From Arcticibacter eurypsychrophilus (GTDB lineage Bacteria; Bacteroidota; Bacteroidia; Sphingobacteriales; Sphingobacteriaceae), in contig NZ_MDFN01000001.1 in assembly GCF_001730525.1 (NCBI RefSeq), positions 62,001-126,000 of the forward strand: DNA of 64,000 bases, written 5' to 3'. This document shows, in pieces, positions 44,895-54,252 of the stretch; position 1 is the stretch's first letter, and the number at the start of each line of letters is the position of its first letter. A model generated the notes under the pieces. It searched no databases, was not told the origin of the DNA, and saw nothing but the letters and a program-made list of their open reading frames with translations. The translations under genes and the position numbers were made by a program.

Positions 44895-45773
44895 AATTCC
44901 AAGAAGCAATCCATTTGACTGTATTGTACTCGTTATCCGTTCTGATTTTTGATAAAATATAATGGGTAAGTCGCCAGCACCAGCATAATAAACGCTGGAA
45001 GTAGTTTTATCTATGCGGAGGAGTGATAAAGTAGATAACACATCGCCCAAAACAGGATCCAAACAAACAATACGGTTTATTTTATTCAATATACTGGCTG
45101 GTGACAGGTTACCATCAAAAACGCAAAGGCGGATTGCTGAACGTATATAACTTAAAAAGTTAAATGAGAAGAACCATGCACCCCATTTTTTTCCCATTAC
45201 ATCGCCAAGAATAACAAATGTATCATTTTCATCTATGGCGATAAAGTCAATAAAGTCGCCACCCGGATAATGCTCATAAGTTTGATAAAGGAAATTTAAT
45301 TTAAAGCCATTTATTGCAGGGCTTTCCAAGGGAACAGATCTCAAGTTTAAGGCCTCTGCAGCAGCTCCGATTTCAAATAGAGATTTTTCATGTTGTTTAC
45401 GAATCGTATCCAATATGTTATTCAGCTTCGAAACAACAAGAGCAATAGGTGTATTTTTATCAATATAATCAATGGCCTGCATGTCCAACCCTTTTTGCAT
45501 TAAATCTTCATCAGCAAATGAGGTAAAAAACACAAAGGGAATATTTTTAAATTTATTATCCGTTAAGATCACTTTTCTAAATTCGAAACCATTCATTTCT
45601 GGCATGGAGTAATCAGATAGAATGATATCAGGAACATGATCAACAAGTATTTCCAAAGCCTCTTTTACAGAGTTGGCCGTGAAACATATAAAACCTTTAA
45701 GTACTAATGCCCTGCATATTAACTGAAGTATAAACCGATCATCGTCAACCAATAATATCTTCTTTACTATCAT
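44739..45773 (-). CDS. Response-regulator-fused PP2C (SpoIIE/RsbU-type) phosphatase, C-terminus cut by frameshift
   Basis: The receiver (about 1-120) has Asp10-Asp12 and phosphoacceptor Asp54 in LSDYSMPEM. The SpoIIE phosphatase domain (from about 165) has GGDFIDFIAID, GDVMGKKWGAW (a variant of GDVxGHG), YAGAGDLPIIFY and IIVSDGMIDFEE. After residue 334 the duplication throws the frame into WKMDYMKKTF and a stop. Joining the frames by removing one copy gives a 381-residue protein. The product shown lacks the final DDR metal motif and is probably inactive. Its start overlaps the coiled-coil gene stop (ATGA). Confidence 0.85.
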   Translation of the reverse strand: MIVKKILLVDDDRFILQLICRALVLKGFICFTANSVKEALEILVDHVPDIILSDYSMPEMNGFEFRKVILTDNKFKNIPFVFFTSFADEDLMQKGLDMQAIDYIDKNTPIALVVSKLNNILDTIRKQHEKSLFEIGAAAEALNLRSVPLESPAINGFKLNFLYQTYEHYPGGDFIDFIAIDENDTFVILGDVMGKKWGAWFFSFNFLSYIRSAIRLCVFDGNLSPASILNKINRIVCLDPVLGDVLSTLSLLRIDKTTSSVYYAGAGDLPIIFYQKSERITSTIQSNGLLLGIMEDGLYEEDVLKLATGDQLIIVSDGMIDFEESDGKKTDYNLWKMDYMKKTF

Positions 45774-46312
45774 TTCGATCTTTTTAAGCTTACCATGGAG
45801 TGAATGAATAAATATACTCCTGTAAACACGATTAATAAGGCTATTAAATCCATAAGGGTGACTCCATCATTTTGGCTAAAATAGAATACTGTAAACATTT
45901 CAAAATAGGGTGGAGCAGGCATAATTATCATAGCAAAACCGAGAACAATTAAAACCAAAGCTATAGCAATCAAGCTGATATTAGCCCCTCTATCCTTTAT
46001 TATAATTTTTTTTGAGTCATTACTGTCCAATTTATACTTAGATAAAAGCTTTTCCAGATCGTCTGCTATTTCAAACCTAGACATGGAAGAATCATCAAAT
46101 TTTTTAAATTCTTCAATCTCCTGAATAAAATTAGATTTTCGTTCAACAGCTTCATTGAACTTATTATGTATGTTTTTAATACTATCACTATCCAGTTCAC
46201 TATTTTCAAGCAAATTGATCAATTCTTCAAGTTTCTGATCTACAGAGACTTGAACATCATCAAGTTCCTGAAATTTCTTAATCTGATCATTTATACGCTT
46301 TGATTTTCCCAA
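45770..46312 (-). CDS. Coiled-coil membrane protein of the partner-switch operon
   Basis: A 180-residue protein of unknown function. Residues about 1-105 are charged and helical (KKFQELDDVQVSVDQKLEELINLL, NKFNEAVERKSNFIQEIEEFKKF), likely a coiled coil. Two membrane helices follow (ISLIAIALVLIVLGFAMIIM about 111-130, and LMDLIALLIVFTGVYLFIHS about 153-172). It overlaps the receiver-PP2C gene by 4 bp (ATGA) and so is the first gene of that operon. It might be the sensor or anchor of the switch, but this is inference from position. Confidence 0.7.
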   Translation of the reverse strand: MGKSKRINDQIKKFQELDDVQVSVDQKLEELINLLENSELDSDSIKNIHNKFNEAVERKSNFIQEIEEFKKFDDSSMSRFEIADDLEKLLSKYKLDSNDSKKIIIKDRGANISLIAIALVLIVLGFAMIIMPAPPYFEMFTVFYFSQNDGVTLMDLIALLIVFTGVYLFIHSMVSLKRSK

Positions 46313-46397
46313 TGTTCAAATATTAGTATAATTTTAACCATGCTGATTATATGATCAGGAATAAAAATCTTCACAATAGCATTAAATAAATGGTCCA

Positions 46398-47324
46398 ATG
46401 AAAAAAGTTTCTGTCATAACCGTAAATTATAATCAGCCTGAAGTTACGGAAACTATGTTAAAGTCCATTTTCAGATTGAATAAATATGCTAATCTGGAGA
46501 TTATAGTGGTTGATAATGGCAGTCGTGACGATCCAACTCCTAAATGGAGGCAAAATCATCCCTCTTCCATAACCTTTATAAGGTCGCAAATTAATTTAGG
46601 CTTTGCAGGCGGAAATAACTTAGCTGCGGCTGTAGCTACAGGAGATTATTTATTCTTTGTTAATAATGATACCGAATTTACGGAGGGACTTATTGAATCA
46701 TTAGTATATATATTGGACAGAAATCCGAAGGTTGGAATAATATCGCCAAAAATTAAGTACTTTGATGACCCAAGCACCATCCAGTATGCGGGATTTAGTG
46801 AAATGAATTATTTTACAGCAAGAAACAAATGCATTGGTGCGTTCGAAAAAGATGCTGGTCAATATGACCACTTAACCGGAAAAACAGGTTTTATTCATGG
46901 AGCTGCCATGATGATTACACGATCTGCTATTGATGCGGCAGGTCTGATGTCTGAAATTTTCTTTTTATATTATGAAGAAATGGACTGGTGCGAGCGGATA
47001 AAAGCAGCTCAGTATGAAGTATGGATAGAACCAAAGGCCGTAATCTATCATAAGGAGTCTATGTCAGTAGGGAAGAAAAGTGCATTAAAAGAATACTTTA
47101 TGAATCGGAACCGGATACTTTTTATTCGCAGAAATACTACGAATTTTACTAAATGGATCTTTTATGTCTATTTTTCTTTATTAGTTTTCCCTAGGAATAT
47201 GTTGAAATACTATAAGGAGAAACGTCCCGATCTGGCTTCTCAATTTATGGAAGCCATCAAATGGAACATCAGAAATAATAAGAACAGTACCGTATTGGGA
47301 TACCCTATTAACGATATTAAATAA
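46398..47324 (+). CDS. Family 2 glycosyltransferase (rhamnosyltransferase-like)
   Basis: A 308-residue soluble GT-A enzyme with VSVITVNYNQPEVTETMLKS at the N-terminus, VVDNGSRDD (UDP/dTDP-sugar binding), NLGFAGGNNLAA and FFVNNDTEF (DXD-like acid). GFIHGAAMMITRSAIDAAG and YYEEMDWCERIK follow, as in rhamnosyl/galactosyl transferases of the WcaA/RfbN type. Likely adds a sugar to a surface or exported glycan. It is divergent from the coiled-coil gene and followed by a second glycosyltransferase. Confidence 0.88.
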   Translation: MKKVSVITVNYNQPEVTETMLKSIFRLNKYANLEIIVVDNGSRDDPTPKWRQNHPSSITFIRSQINLGFAGGNNLAAAVATGDYLFFVNNDTEFTEGLIESLVYILDRNPKVGIISPKIKYFDDPSTIQYAGFSEMNYFTARNKCIGAFEKDAGQYDHLTGKTGFIHGAAMMITRSAIDAAGLMSEIFFLYYEEMDWCERIKAAQYEVWIEPKAVIYHKESMSVGKKSALKEYFMNRNRILFIRRNTTNFTKWIFYVYFSLLVFPRNMLKYYKEKRPDLASQFMEAIKWNIRNNKNSTVLGYPINDIK

Positions 47325-47409
47325 TTGAATTCTTTTTATGTGGATAAATGAAACCAATCTGCAATTTATAAAGTAAAAATACATTGTCATTGATCAAATT
47401 ATACACCCC

Positions 47410-48585
47410 ATGAAAGTTACCTTTTGGCTATCCATATTCATCGTTTTTTATACTTTCTTAGGGTATGGAATACTATTATTCCTGATGGTGAGGATTAAAA
47501 GATTGTTTAGTAAAAAAATCACTGAATCGATTATTGATATCGACAAATTACCCACCTGCACATTAATTGTTGCCGCCTTTAACGAGCAGGATTACATGCG
47601 CGATAAAATAAAAAACACGCTTCAGCTCAACTACCCGGCAAAAAAGCTCCAAATACTATTTGTAACAGATGGATCAACTGACCAAACTCCTGAAATAGTT
47701 TCTGAATATAAAGAGATCAAGCTTTTGCACTCACCATTACGAAAAGGGAAAATTAACGCAGTACACCGTGCGGTAAAGGAAGTAGATACGGAAGTGATTG
47801 TCTTTACAGACGCCAATACCTTTTTAAATACAGATGCACTGCAAATTATATGCAGCCACTATAAGGATAAAAATGTAGGAGCTGTTGCGGGAGAGAAACG
47901 TGTATTTTCAGATACGCTTGCCGATGCAAGTGCTGCAGGTGAAGGATTTTACTGGAAATATGAATCTGTTTTAAAGAAGTGGGATTCTGAAATATATTCA
48001 GTAGTTGGAGCTGCGGGTGAATTGTTCAGCATTAGGACGTCATTATATGAACCAGTAGGACCTGACATCATTCTGGATGATTTTATGATTTCCATGCTTA
48101 TTGCCATGAAGAATTATCGGATTGTTTATGAACCTAATGCATATGCAACTGAAAATGCTTCAGCTAATGTAAAAGAAGAGCTTAAACGAAAAGTAAGGAT
48201 TGCAGCAGGAGGCATTCAATCCATTATTAAGCTATTACCGTTATTTAACGTATTTAAATATGGTATGCTCAGTTTCCAATATATCAGTCACAGGGTTTTA
48301 CGTTGGACCATTTCCCCATTCCTGCTGATACTGATATTTTTCATAAATGCGTCCTTAGTATTCTCTGGATCCGGATGGCTATACTCCTTAGTCCTGTTTA
48401 TGCAAATACTATTTTACTGTGCTGCTTGCCTGGGATACCTGCTTGAAAAAAAACAGTTAAGGATTAAGGCTCTTTTTATCCCTTACTATTTTTGTGTCAT
48501 GAACTATGCCGTATTTGCTGGTATTTACCGTTATTATATGAAACAGCAAAGTGCAACCTGGGAAAAGTCTTTAAGAAAGCAATAA
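47410..48585 (+). CDS. Membrane-bound family 2 glycosyltransferase (processive-type layout)
   Basis: A 391-residue protein with an N-terminal membrane helix (about 3-27), a GT2 catalytic domain (about 45-280) and three C-terminal helices. Catalytic-region motifs are TLIVAAFNEQDYM, FVTDGSTDQTPEI, VFTDANTFL (DXD) and ILDDFMISMLIA (TED-like acids); KRKVRIAAGG stands near the usual QxxRW place. The layout resembles cellulose/poly-N-acetylglucosamine synthase relatives, so polysaccharide synthesis is likely, but QxxRW is not exact. It lies 85 bp after the first glycosyltransferase. Confidence 0.85.
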   Translation: MKVTFWLSIFIVFYTFLGYGILLFLMVRIKRLFSKKITESIIDIDKLPTCTLIVAAFNEQDYMRDKIKNTLQLNYPAKKLQILFVTDGSTDQTPEIVSEYKEIKLLHSPLRKGKINAVHRAVKEVDTEVIVFTDANTFLNTDALQIICSHYKDKNVGAVAGEKRVFSDTLADASAAGEGFYWKYESVLKKWDSEIYSVVGAAGELFSIRTSLYEPVGPDIILDDFMISMLIAMKNYRIVYEPNAYATENASANVKEELKRKVRIAAGGIQSIIKLLPLFNVFKYGMLSFQYISHRVLRWTISPFLLILIFFINASLVFSGSGWLYSLVLFMQILFYCAACLGYLLEKKQLRIKALFIPYYFCVMNYAVFAGIYRYYMKQQSATWEKSLRKQ

Positions 48586-48678
48586 TTTTGAAACACATTT
48601 CCTGTGTACTACGTTATATATAGTTGTATTTATTAAATTAATCCTACGAGATTATAATTATATAACAGTTCGAAAACA

Positions 48679-48686
48679 TATATTTG
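48679..48686 (+). promoter_or_regulatory. Candidate -7 element TATATTTG for the phosphorelay operon
   Basis: Exact TAnnTTTG match, 26 bp before the ATG at 48712. It is the only strong promoter-like signal before the run of five signalling genes. Confidence 0.5.
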
Positions 48687-48711
48687 ACATCAAACGGAAC
48701 TTATACTCATA

Positions 48712-50208
48712 ATGATTTTAATAGTTGATGATAAACCAGAAAATATATTTTCATTAAAAAGGATTTTAGAGATTAATAGCTTTGAAGTTGATACAGCCCT
48801 TTCTGGTGAAGAAGCACTGAAAAAAATTCTCAAACGTTCCTATTCATTAATCATTCTTGACGTACAGATGCCGGGAATGGATGGCTTCGAAGTTGCTGAG
48901 AATATATCAGGCTACAGTAAATCTAAAGATATTCCTATTATATTTCTTTCTGCTGTTAACACTGATAAGCGTTTTATAACCAAGGGTTATGCTTCCGGAG
49001 GTGTAGATTACATTACAAAACCGGTAGAACCTGAAATTCTTATCCTCAAGGTAAAAACCCTTCATCGAATATATGAGCAGACCAGAGATCTTAATGATGC
49101 ACAACTTGCATTGCGTGCTGAGATTGAATTCAGAAAAGAAGCACAAACCGAATTAAAGGAACGCGTTCAGGAATTAAGGTCCATTTTAGAAAGCATACCA
49201 CAAATCGCTTTCACAGCAAAAAGCAATGGTGTTATTGAATTTGTTAATCAACATTGGTTAAATTACAGTCCCGCCCAGGAAAAATTCCCTGTTGCTCATC
49301 CTGATGATCCAAATATTGAAGAAAGATGGAAGGATGCTATTTCAAGGAATGTCCCACTAGAAATGGAAGTTCGGATCAAAAAATTACATGAAGACGAATA
49401 CCACTGTCATTTATTGAGAACTACCCCAATAAAAGAAGCTGAGGTTATTGTGAAATGGGTTGGGACGTTTACTGATATTGAAGATCAGAAAAAAGCTGAA
49501 ATGCGCAAGGATGAGTTCTTAAGCATCGCAAGTCACGAATTAAAAACTCCTCTAACTAGTATTAAAGCTTATATGCAGTTATTAGAGCGGGCATTTTCAT
49601 CCGAACTTAAAACTTCTAAAGTAAGTGCAAACTACCTCCAAAGAGCACAATTTCAAGTTGATAAATTACACAGCTTGATTGCAGATTTGCTGGATATATC
49701 AAAAATTGAAAGCGGCAAATTAAAGTTCAATGAAAAGGTATTTAACTTTGAGAACTTGCTTGCTAATTCGATTGACATCATCAGGCAAACAAATCATGAA
49801 GTGACCATTATCAGAAAAGGGACCGTGGATAAATTTGTTTACGGTGATGAAATAAGAATAGAGCAGGTAATTTTAAATTATTTGACCAATGCTATAAAGT
49901 ATTCGCCGGATAACAAAGAAGTAATTGTTGAAAACAGTCTTACACCTGAAGGAGACATTATAGTAAGGGTGATCGATTCAGGTATTGGAATCTCAGCCGA
50001 TAAACACGCAGAGATATTTAATAAATATTACAGGGTTGATGAAACCTCTAATCGCTTTCAAGGGCTAGGGATAGGTTTATATATTTGCTCAGAAATAATT
50101 AAAAGACACCATGGAAGCTTCGGCGTTGAAAGCTCTCCGGGTAAAGGGTCTTCATTTTATTTCTGTATCCCTGTACATACCCCTGAAACCACACTCATAA
50201 AACCCTAA
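48712..50208 (+). CDS. Sensor histidine kinase with N-terminal receiver and PAS domain
   Basis: A 498-residue cytoplasmic kinase. Receiver at 1-120 with phosphoacceptor Asp50 in LDVQMPGMDGFE and Lys in ITKPVEPE; a helical linker (about 120-150); a PAS domain (about 150-265: LRSILESIPQIAFTAKSNGVIEFVNQHWLNY); HisKA with the phospho-His in IASHELKTPLTS (about 277); HATPase with NYLTNAIKYSP, VIDSGIGIS and GLGIGLYICSEI. It lacks membrane helices. The input is probably phosphate from a partner kinase, with output to the next genes. Confidence 0.92.
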   Translation: MILIVDDKPENIFSLKRILEINSFEVDTALSGEEALKKILKRSYSLIILDVQMPGMDGFEVAENISGYSKSKDIPIIFLSAVNTDKRFITKGYASGGVDYITKPVEPEILILKVKTLHRIYEQTRDLNDAQLALRAEIEFRKEAQTELKERVQELRSILESIPQIAFTAKSNGVIEFVNQHWLNYSPAQEKFPVAHPDDPNIEERWKDAISRNVPLEMEVRIKKLHEDEYHCHLLRTTPIKEAEVIVKWVGTFTDIEDQKKAEMRKDEFLSIASHELKTPLTSIKAYMQLLERAFSSELKTSKVSANYLQRAQFQVDKLHSLIADLLDISKIESGKLKFNEKVFNFENLLANSIDIIRQTNHEVTIIRKGTVDKFVYGDEIRIEQVILNYLTNAIKYSPDNKEVIVENSLTPEGDIIVRVIDSGIGISADKHAEIFNKYYRVDETSNRFQGLGIGLYICSEIIKRHHGSFGVESSPGKGSSFYFCIPVHTPETTLIKP

Positions 50209-50227
50209 GTTAAACAAGAATTTACTC

Positions 50228-53200
50228 ATGTATAATAAGGTTAATAATAACTTAAGGATCGGTTACGGTCTATCCATTTTACTACTACTAATAAGCTCCT
50301 TAGCCTCCTATTTAAGTATAAATAGCTTAGTTAAAAGCACCGATATGGTTAACCATACGAATACGGTTATATTGGAACTAGAAAATACGCTTTCTCTCTT
50401 AAAAGATGCGGAAACGGGACAAAGAGGCTATTTAATAACAGGAATGAATCAATTTCTGGATCCTTATAAATATGCCAATATTAAAATATCGGGTCATATG
50501 CAACGGGTCAAACAATTGGTAAACGACAATCCGGCGCAGATTATAAAGTTTGACCATCTTAAGGAAGCAATAAGCAAAAGGTTGAATCACTTAGCACTGG
50601 TTATTGAATCAAAGGATCGAAAAGGACTTGTTGATCCCAAAGAAATGGTGCTAGGAAGATCATATATGAGCGAAGTTCGGGCCGTTGTTTCGTCCATGGA
50701 AAACACCGAAAGAATTCTTTTAGCACAGCGTACTAAAAGAATGGATATCTTTTCAGTGTATACTCCAGTTCTTATCATTATTGCTGCTTTATTATCCCTA
50801 ATAATTACGATCATTTCTTATATGAGGGCGCAAAAGGACCTTGTTCAAAGATCTAAACTTTATGATGAGCTGAAAGAAATCGATGATCATACAGCAAGAA
50901 GGCTTACTATAATTGAAGATATTGCCAAAAAAATAGCACTTGGCGACTTTTCAACACGAGTGGAGGATGAAAATGATGCCGATAGCCTGGGCAGCTTAAG
51001 TCTATCTCTTAATAAAATGGCGGAGTCTTTAGATGCCTCATTTAAGCTATTATCAAATAAAGAATGGTTACAAGCTGGCATTGCCTCTTTAAATGATAGA
51101 ATAATAGGCGAAACAGATACCAAACCTTTAACACAAGCAATTCTTGAGCATATTATTAAATATACCAACAGTTCTGTTGGTGCACTTTACATCTTACAGG
51201 ATGAAGAAAACCTGGAATTAACGGCTAGTTATGCTCTTTCTTCTGATTATAAAAAACAGGTTGTCAAGATTGGCGATGGAATAGTAGGTCAATGTGCAAC
51301 TAATAAAGAAAAAATATTTCTTTCTGATATTCAGGAAACAGACATGATCATTAGTTTTGCGAGCAGCACGATCAGGCCTAACAACATTGTCGCATTTCCG
51401 GTTCTTTTTGAAAACCATATTAAAGGGGTAATTGAACTGGGTTCAGTTAATACTTTCTCCGATTTAGATTTTGAGTACTTCAACTCAGTTTCTCATAGTT
51501 CAGGAATAGTTATAAATACGACTCAAAACAGGTCAAAGCTGCAGGAACTACTCGAAGAAACACAGGCACAGACAGAGGAATTACAAGCACAGCATAGTGA
51601 GCTTGAAAATCTAAACACTGAACTGGAAGCTCAGGCACAAAAACTTCAAGCCTCAGAAGAAGAACTTAAAGTTCAGCAAGAAGAACTATTACAAGCCAAT
51701 CAGGAGCTGGAAGAGCGCAGCAAGGTCCTTGAAGAAAAGAACCAGCTCATTGTGGAACGGAATCTTGATATCCAAAAGAAATCGGAAGAGCTTGAACAAA
51801 GCACTAAGTATAAATCTGAGTTTTTAGCTAACATGTCTCATGAACTAAGAACTCCCCTAAACTCAATTTTACTGTTATCCAGACTATTATCAGAAAACAC
51901 AGAGCAAAATTTAAATGAAGACCAAATAGAATACGGGCGCGTAATTCATAGTTCAGGCAACGGACTCTTAAGCCTTATTGATGAAATACTGGATCTTTCA
52001 AAAATAGAGGCAGGAAAAATGGAGCTCGAATATCAAGATACAGCTGTAAAAGATATCATGCTCGATTTAAAATCTCTTTTTGGCCCAATAGCAAAAGAGA
52101 AATCTCTGGAACTAAACATGCACGTCGATTCTGAGATTCCAGAAATTATCCGAATTGATAAGATGAGATTTGAACAGGTGATTAAAAATCTGCTTTCTAA
52201 TGCTTTGAAATTTACTGCTAGAGGTTCAGTTTTAATAAATGTAGTTTCCGCGAATAAAAAAGGATTTATAAACTTTTCTGTTAAAGATACTGGTATCGGC
52301 ATTGCTAAGGATAAGCAGAGTCATGTATTTGAAGCATTTCAGCAAGCTGATGGTTCAACAAGACGTAAATATGGAGGTACAGGATTAGGTCTGTCTATTA
52401 GCCGTGAACTTGTAAAGTTACAAGGAGGCGAGTTACTCATAACAAGCGAACCAGGTAAAGGAAGTGAATTTACTGTAGTTATCCCTATCCATCCTGAGCA
52501 TATTATTAATGAAGACAATGATACCGTTGAGACCTATGAGGAAAAAATTTCCGCTAATATTCCTGAGAAAATAGCTCAACAAAAATCTGAAATAAATGAC
52601 AATGAACGTAAAAAATACCTATCTGCGGTTATTCCCCATGACTTAGAGGATGACCGAAATGCCATAACAAATCAAGACAAGGTCATTTTGATTGTGGAGG
52701 ATGATACAAACTTCGCAAAAGCACTCCTGGAATATACCCGTAAAAATAAATACAAAGGTATAGTTGCAGTTCGGGGAGATCAGGGAATAACATTAGCCCA
52801 ACAATACAAGCCTTTAGCCATTCTGTTAGACATTCAACTTCCAATAAAAGATGGATGGGAAGTTATGGAAGAGCTTAAAGCTAATCCGCAGACCAAGCAT
52901 ATTCCGGTGCATATCATGTCATCCATGCAGGTAAAAAAAGAAAGTTTACTTAAAGGAGCTATCGACTTTATCAACAAACCTGTTGCATTAGAACAAATGC
53001 AGCAAATGTTTGCAAGCATAGAACATGCTTTGACCAAACCTTTAAAAAAGGTACTCATCATTGAAGAAAACTCCCAACATGCACGTGCATTAGCTTATTA
53101 CCTTGATACATATCAAATAAACTCCGAAATCAAAGAGTCAATAGCAGAAGGCGTCAATGCACTACAGAAAAAAGAAATAGATTGTGTAATTTTAGACATG

Positions 53201-53863
53201 GGCATTCCCGATATGAATGCATATGTAACATTGGAAACAGTAAAAAAGACTCCTGGTCTCGAAAACCTTCCTATCATTATTTTTACAGGGAAAAATCTTT
53301 CGAAAGCAGAAGAGAGTAAAATAAAGCTATATGCGGACAGTATAGTAATAAAAACTGCCCATTCTTATCAAAGAATATTAGATGAGGTCGCCCTATTCTT
53401 ACATCTTGTTGAAAATAAACATCCTTTAACAAATGCGAGTGCATCAGGTATAAAAAATGCTGTTGCTTTAAATGAAATATTAAAAGATAAGACCGTTCTT
53501 ATTGCAGATGATGATGTTCGAAATATCTTCTCTTTAACTAAGGCTTTAGAAAAACTTAAGATGAAAGTAGTATCTGCAACAGATGGTAAAGAAGCCTTAA
53601 TCGTACTAAAGGAAAACCCTCAGACTGACGTTGTGCTCATGGACATGATGATGCCGGAAATGGATGGTTATGAATCTATAATACAGATCCGTAGGGATCA
53701 AAAATTTAAAAGTCTGCCTATTTTGGCAGTAACTGCTAAAGCCATGGTTGGCGATAGAGAAAAATGTATCAACGCTGGGGCTTCCGATTATATATCCAAA
53801 CCAGTAGATATTGATCAGCTCATATCGCTGTTGAGAGTATGGCTTTATGATAAATACTTATAG
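50228..53863 (+). CDS. CHASE3-HAMP-GAF hybrid histidine kinase with three receivers
   Basis: A 1211-residue membrane phosphorelay protein. TM1 is at about 11-33; a periplasmic CHASE3 domain at 40-175 with LLKDAETGQRGYLITG; TM2 at 176-198; HAMP at 200-275; GAF at 290-430; a long coiled coil at 437-535 built of heptads rich in Gln and Glu; HisKA with His in NMSHELRTPLNS (about 538); HATPase with LLSNALKFTARG, DTGIGIAKDKQ and GTGLGLSISREL. Receivers lie at about 818-935 (Asp near 866), 940-1055 (Asp near 989) and 1092-1205 (Asp near 1138). The middle receiver begins with EE rather than DD, so its metal site is altered. Confidence 0.93.
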   Translation: MYNKVNNNLRIGYGLSILLLLISSLASYLSINSLVKSTDMVNHTNTVILELENTLSLLKDAETGQRGYLITGMNQFLDPYKYANIKISGHMQRVKQLVNDNPAQIIKFDHLKEAISKRLNHLALVIESKDRKGLVDPKEMVLGRSYMSEVRAVVSSMENTERILLAQRTKRMDIFSVYTPVLIIIAALLSLIITIISYMRAQKDLVQRSKLYDELKEIDDHTARRLTIIEDIAKKIALGDFSTRVEDENDADSLGSLSLSLNKMAESLDASFKLLSNKEWLQAGIASLNDRIIGETDTKPLTQAILEHIIKYTNSSVGALYILQDEENLELTASYALSSDYKKQVVKIGDGIVGQCATNKEKIFLSDIQETDMIISFASSTIRPNNIVAFPVLFENHIKGVIELGSVNTFSDLDFEYFNSVSHSSGIVINTTQNRSKLQELLEETQAQTEELQAQHSELENLNTELEAQAQKLQASEEELKVQQEELLQANQELEERSKVLEEKNQLIVERNLDIQKKSEELEQSTKYKSEFLANMSHELRTPLNSILLLSRLLSENTEQNLNEDQIEYGRVIHSSGNGLLSLIDEILDLSKIEAGKMELEYQDTAVKDIMLDLKSLFGPIAKEKSLELNMHVDSEIPEIIRIDKMRFEQVIKNLLSNALKFTARGSVLINVVSANKKGFINFSVKDTGIGIAKDKQSHVFEAFQQADGSTRRKYGGTGLGLSISRELVKLQGGELLITSEPGKGSEFTVVIPIHPEHIINEDNDTVETYEEKISANIPEKIAQQKSEINDNERKKYLSAVIPHDLEDDRNAITNQDKVILIVEDDTNFAKALLEYTRKNKYKGIVAVRGDQGITLAQQYKPLAILLDIQLPIKDGWEVMEELKANPQTKHIPVHIMSSMQVKKESLLKGAIDFINKPVALEQMQQMFASIEHALTKPLKKVLIIEENSQHARALAYYLDTYQINSEIKESIAEGVNALQKKEIDCVILDMGIPDMNAYVTLETVKKTPGLENLPIIIFTGKNLSKAEESKIKLYADSIVIKTAHSYQRILDEVALFLHLVENKHPLTNASASGIKNAVALNEILKDKTVLIADDDVRNIFSLTKALEKLKMKVVSATDGKEALIVLKENPQTDVVLMDMMMPEMDGYESIIQIRRDQKFKSLPILAVTAKAMVGDREKCINAGASDYISKPVDIDQLISLLRVWLYDKYL

Positions 53864-53868
53864 AAGTA

Positions 53869-54252
53869 ATGAGAGACAAGATATTGATCATCGATGATGA
53901 CCCACGAAATATATTTGCCCTTGTGGCTGTTTTAAAAGCCAATAAGTACCATTGTGTAACTTCCGTATCTGCTATCGCAGGTATCAGTCTTCTTCTGAAC
54001 CAGGATGATATTGGAATAGTTCTTTTGGATATGATGATGCCAGAAATGGATGGTTATCAAGCTATAGCAGAAATTAAAAACAACAAACAAATTTCTGAAG
54101 TTCCTGTAATAGCTGTTACTGCACAGGCTATGATGGGCGATCGAGAAAAATGTTTGGAAGCTGGGGCTGATGCCTACCTGTCCAAACCCATAGATATCGA
54201 TGCTCTTTTAAAGGTATTGGAGCATTATATGAAACGTGATGTTAGAGTATAA
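53869..54252 (+). CDS. Single-domain response regulator (CheY-like)
   Basis: A 127-residue lone receiver: IIDDDPRN with Asp9-Asp11, phosphoacceptor Asp54 in LLDMMMPEMDGYQ, Thr in AVTAQAMMGDREKC and Lys in YLSKPIDIDAL. It has no DNA-binding domain. It is highly like the third receiver of the kinase upstream, from which it may have arisen. It starts 5 bp after that gene and overlaps cheR, so it is probably a shuttle between the kinase and CheR/CheB or another output. Confidence 0.9.
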   Translation: MRDKILIIDDDPRNIFALVAVLKANKYHCVTSVSAIAGISLLLNQDDIGIVLLDMMMPEMDGYQAIAEIKNNKQISEVPVIAVTAQAMMGDREKCLEAGADAYLSKPIDIDALLKVLEHYMKRDVRV

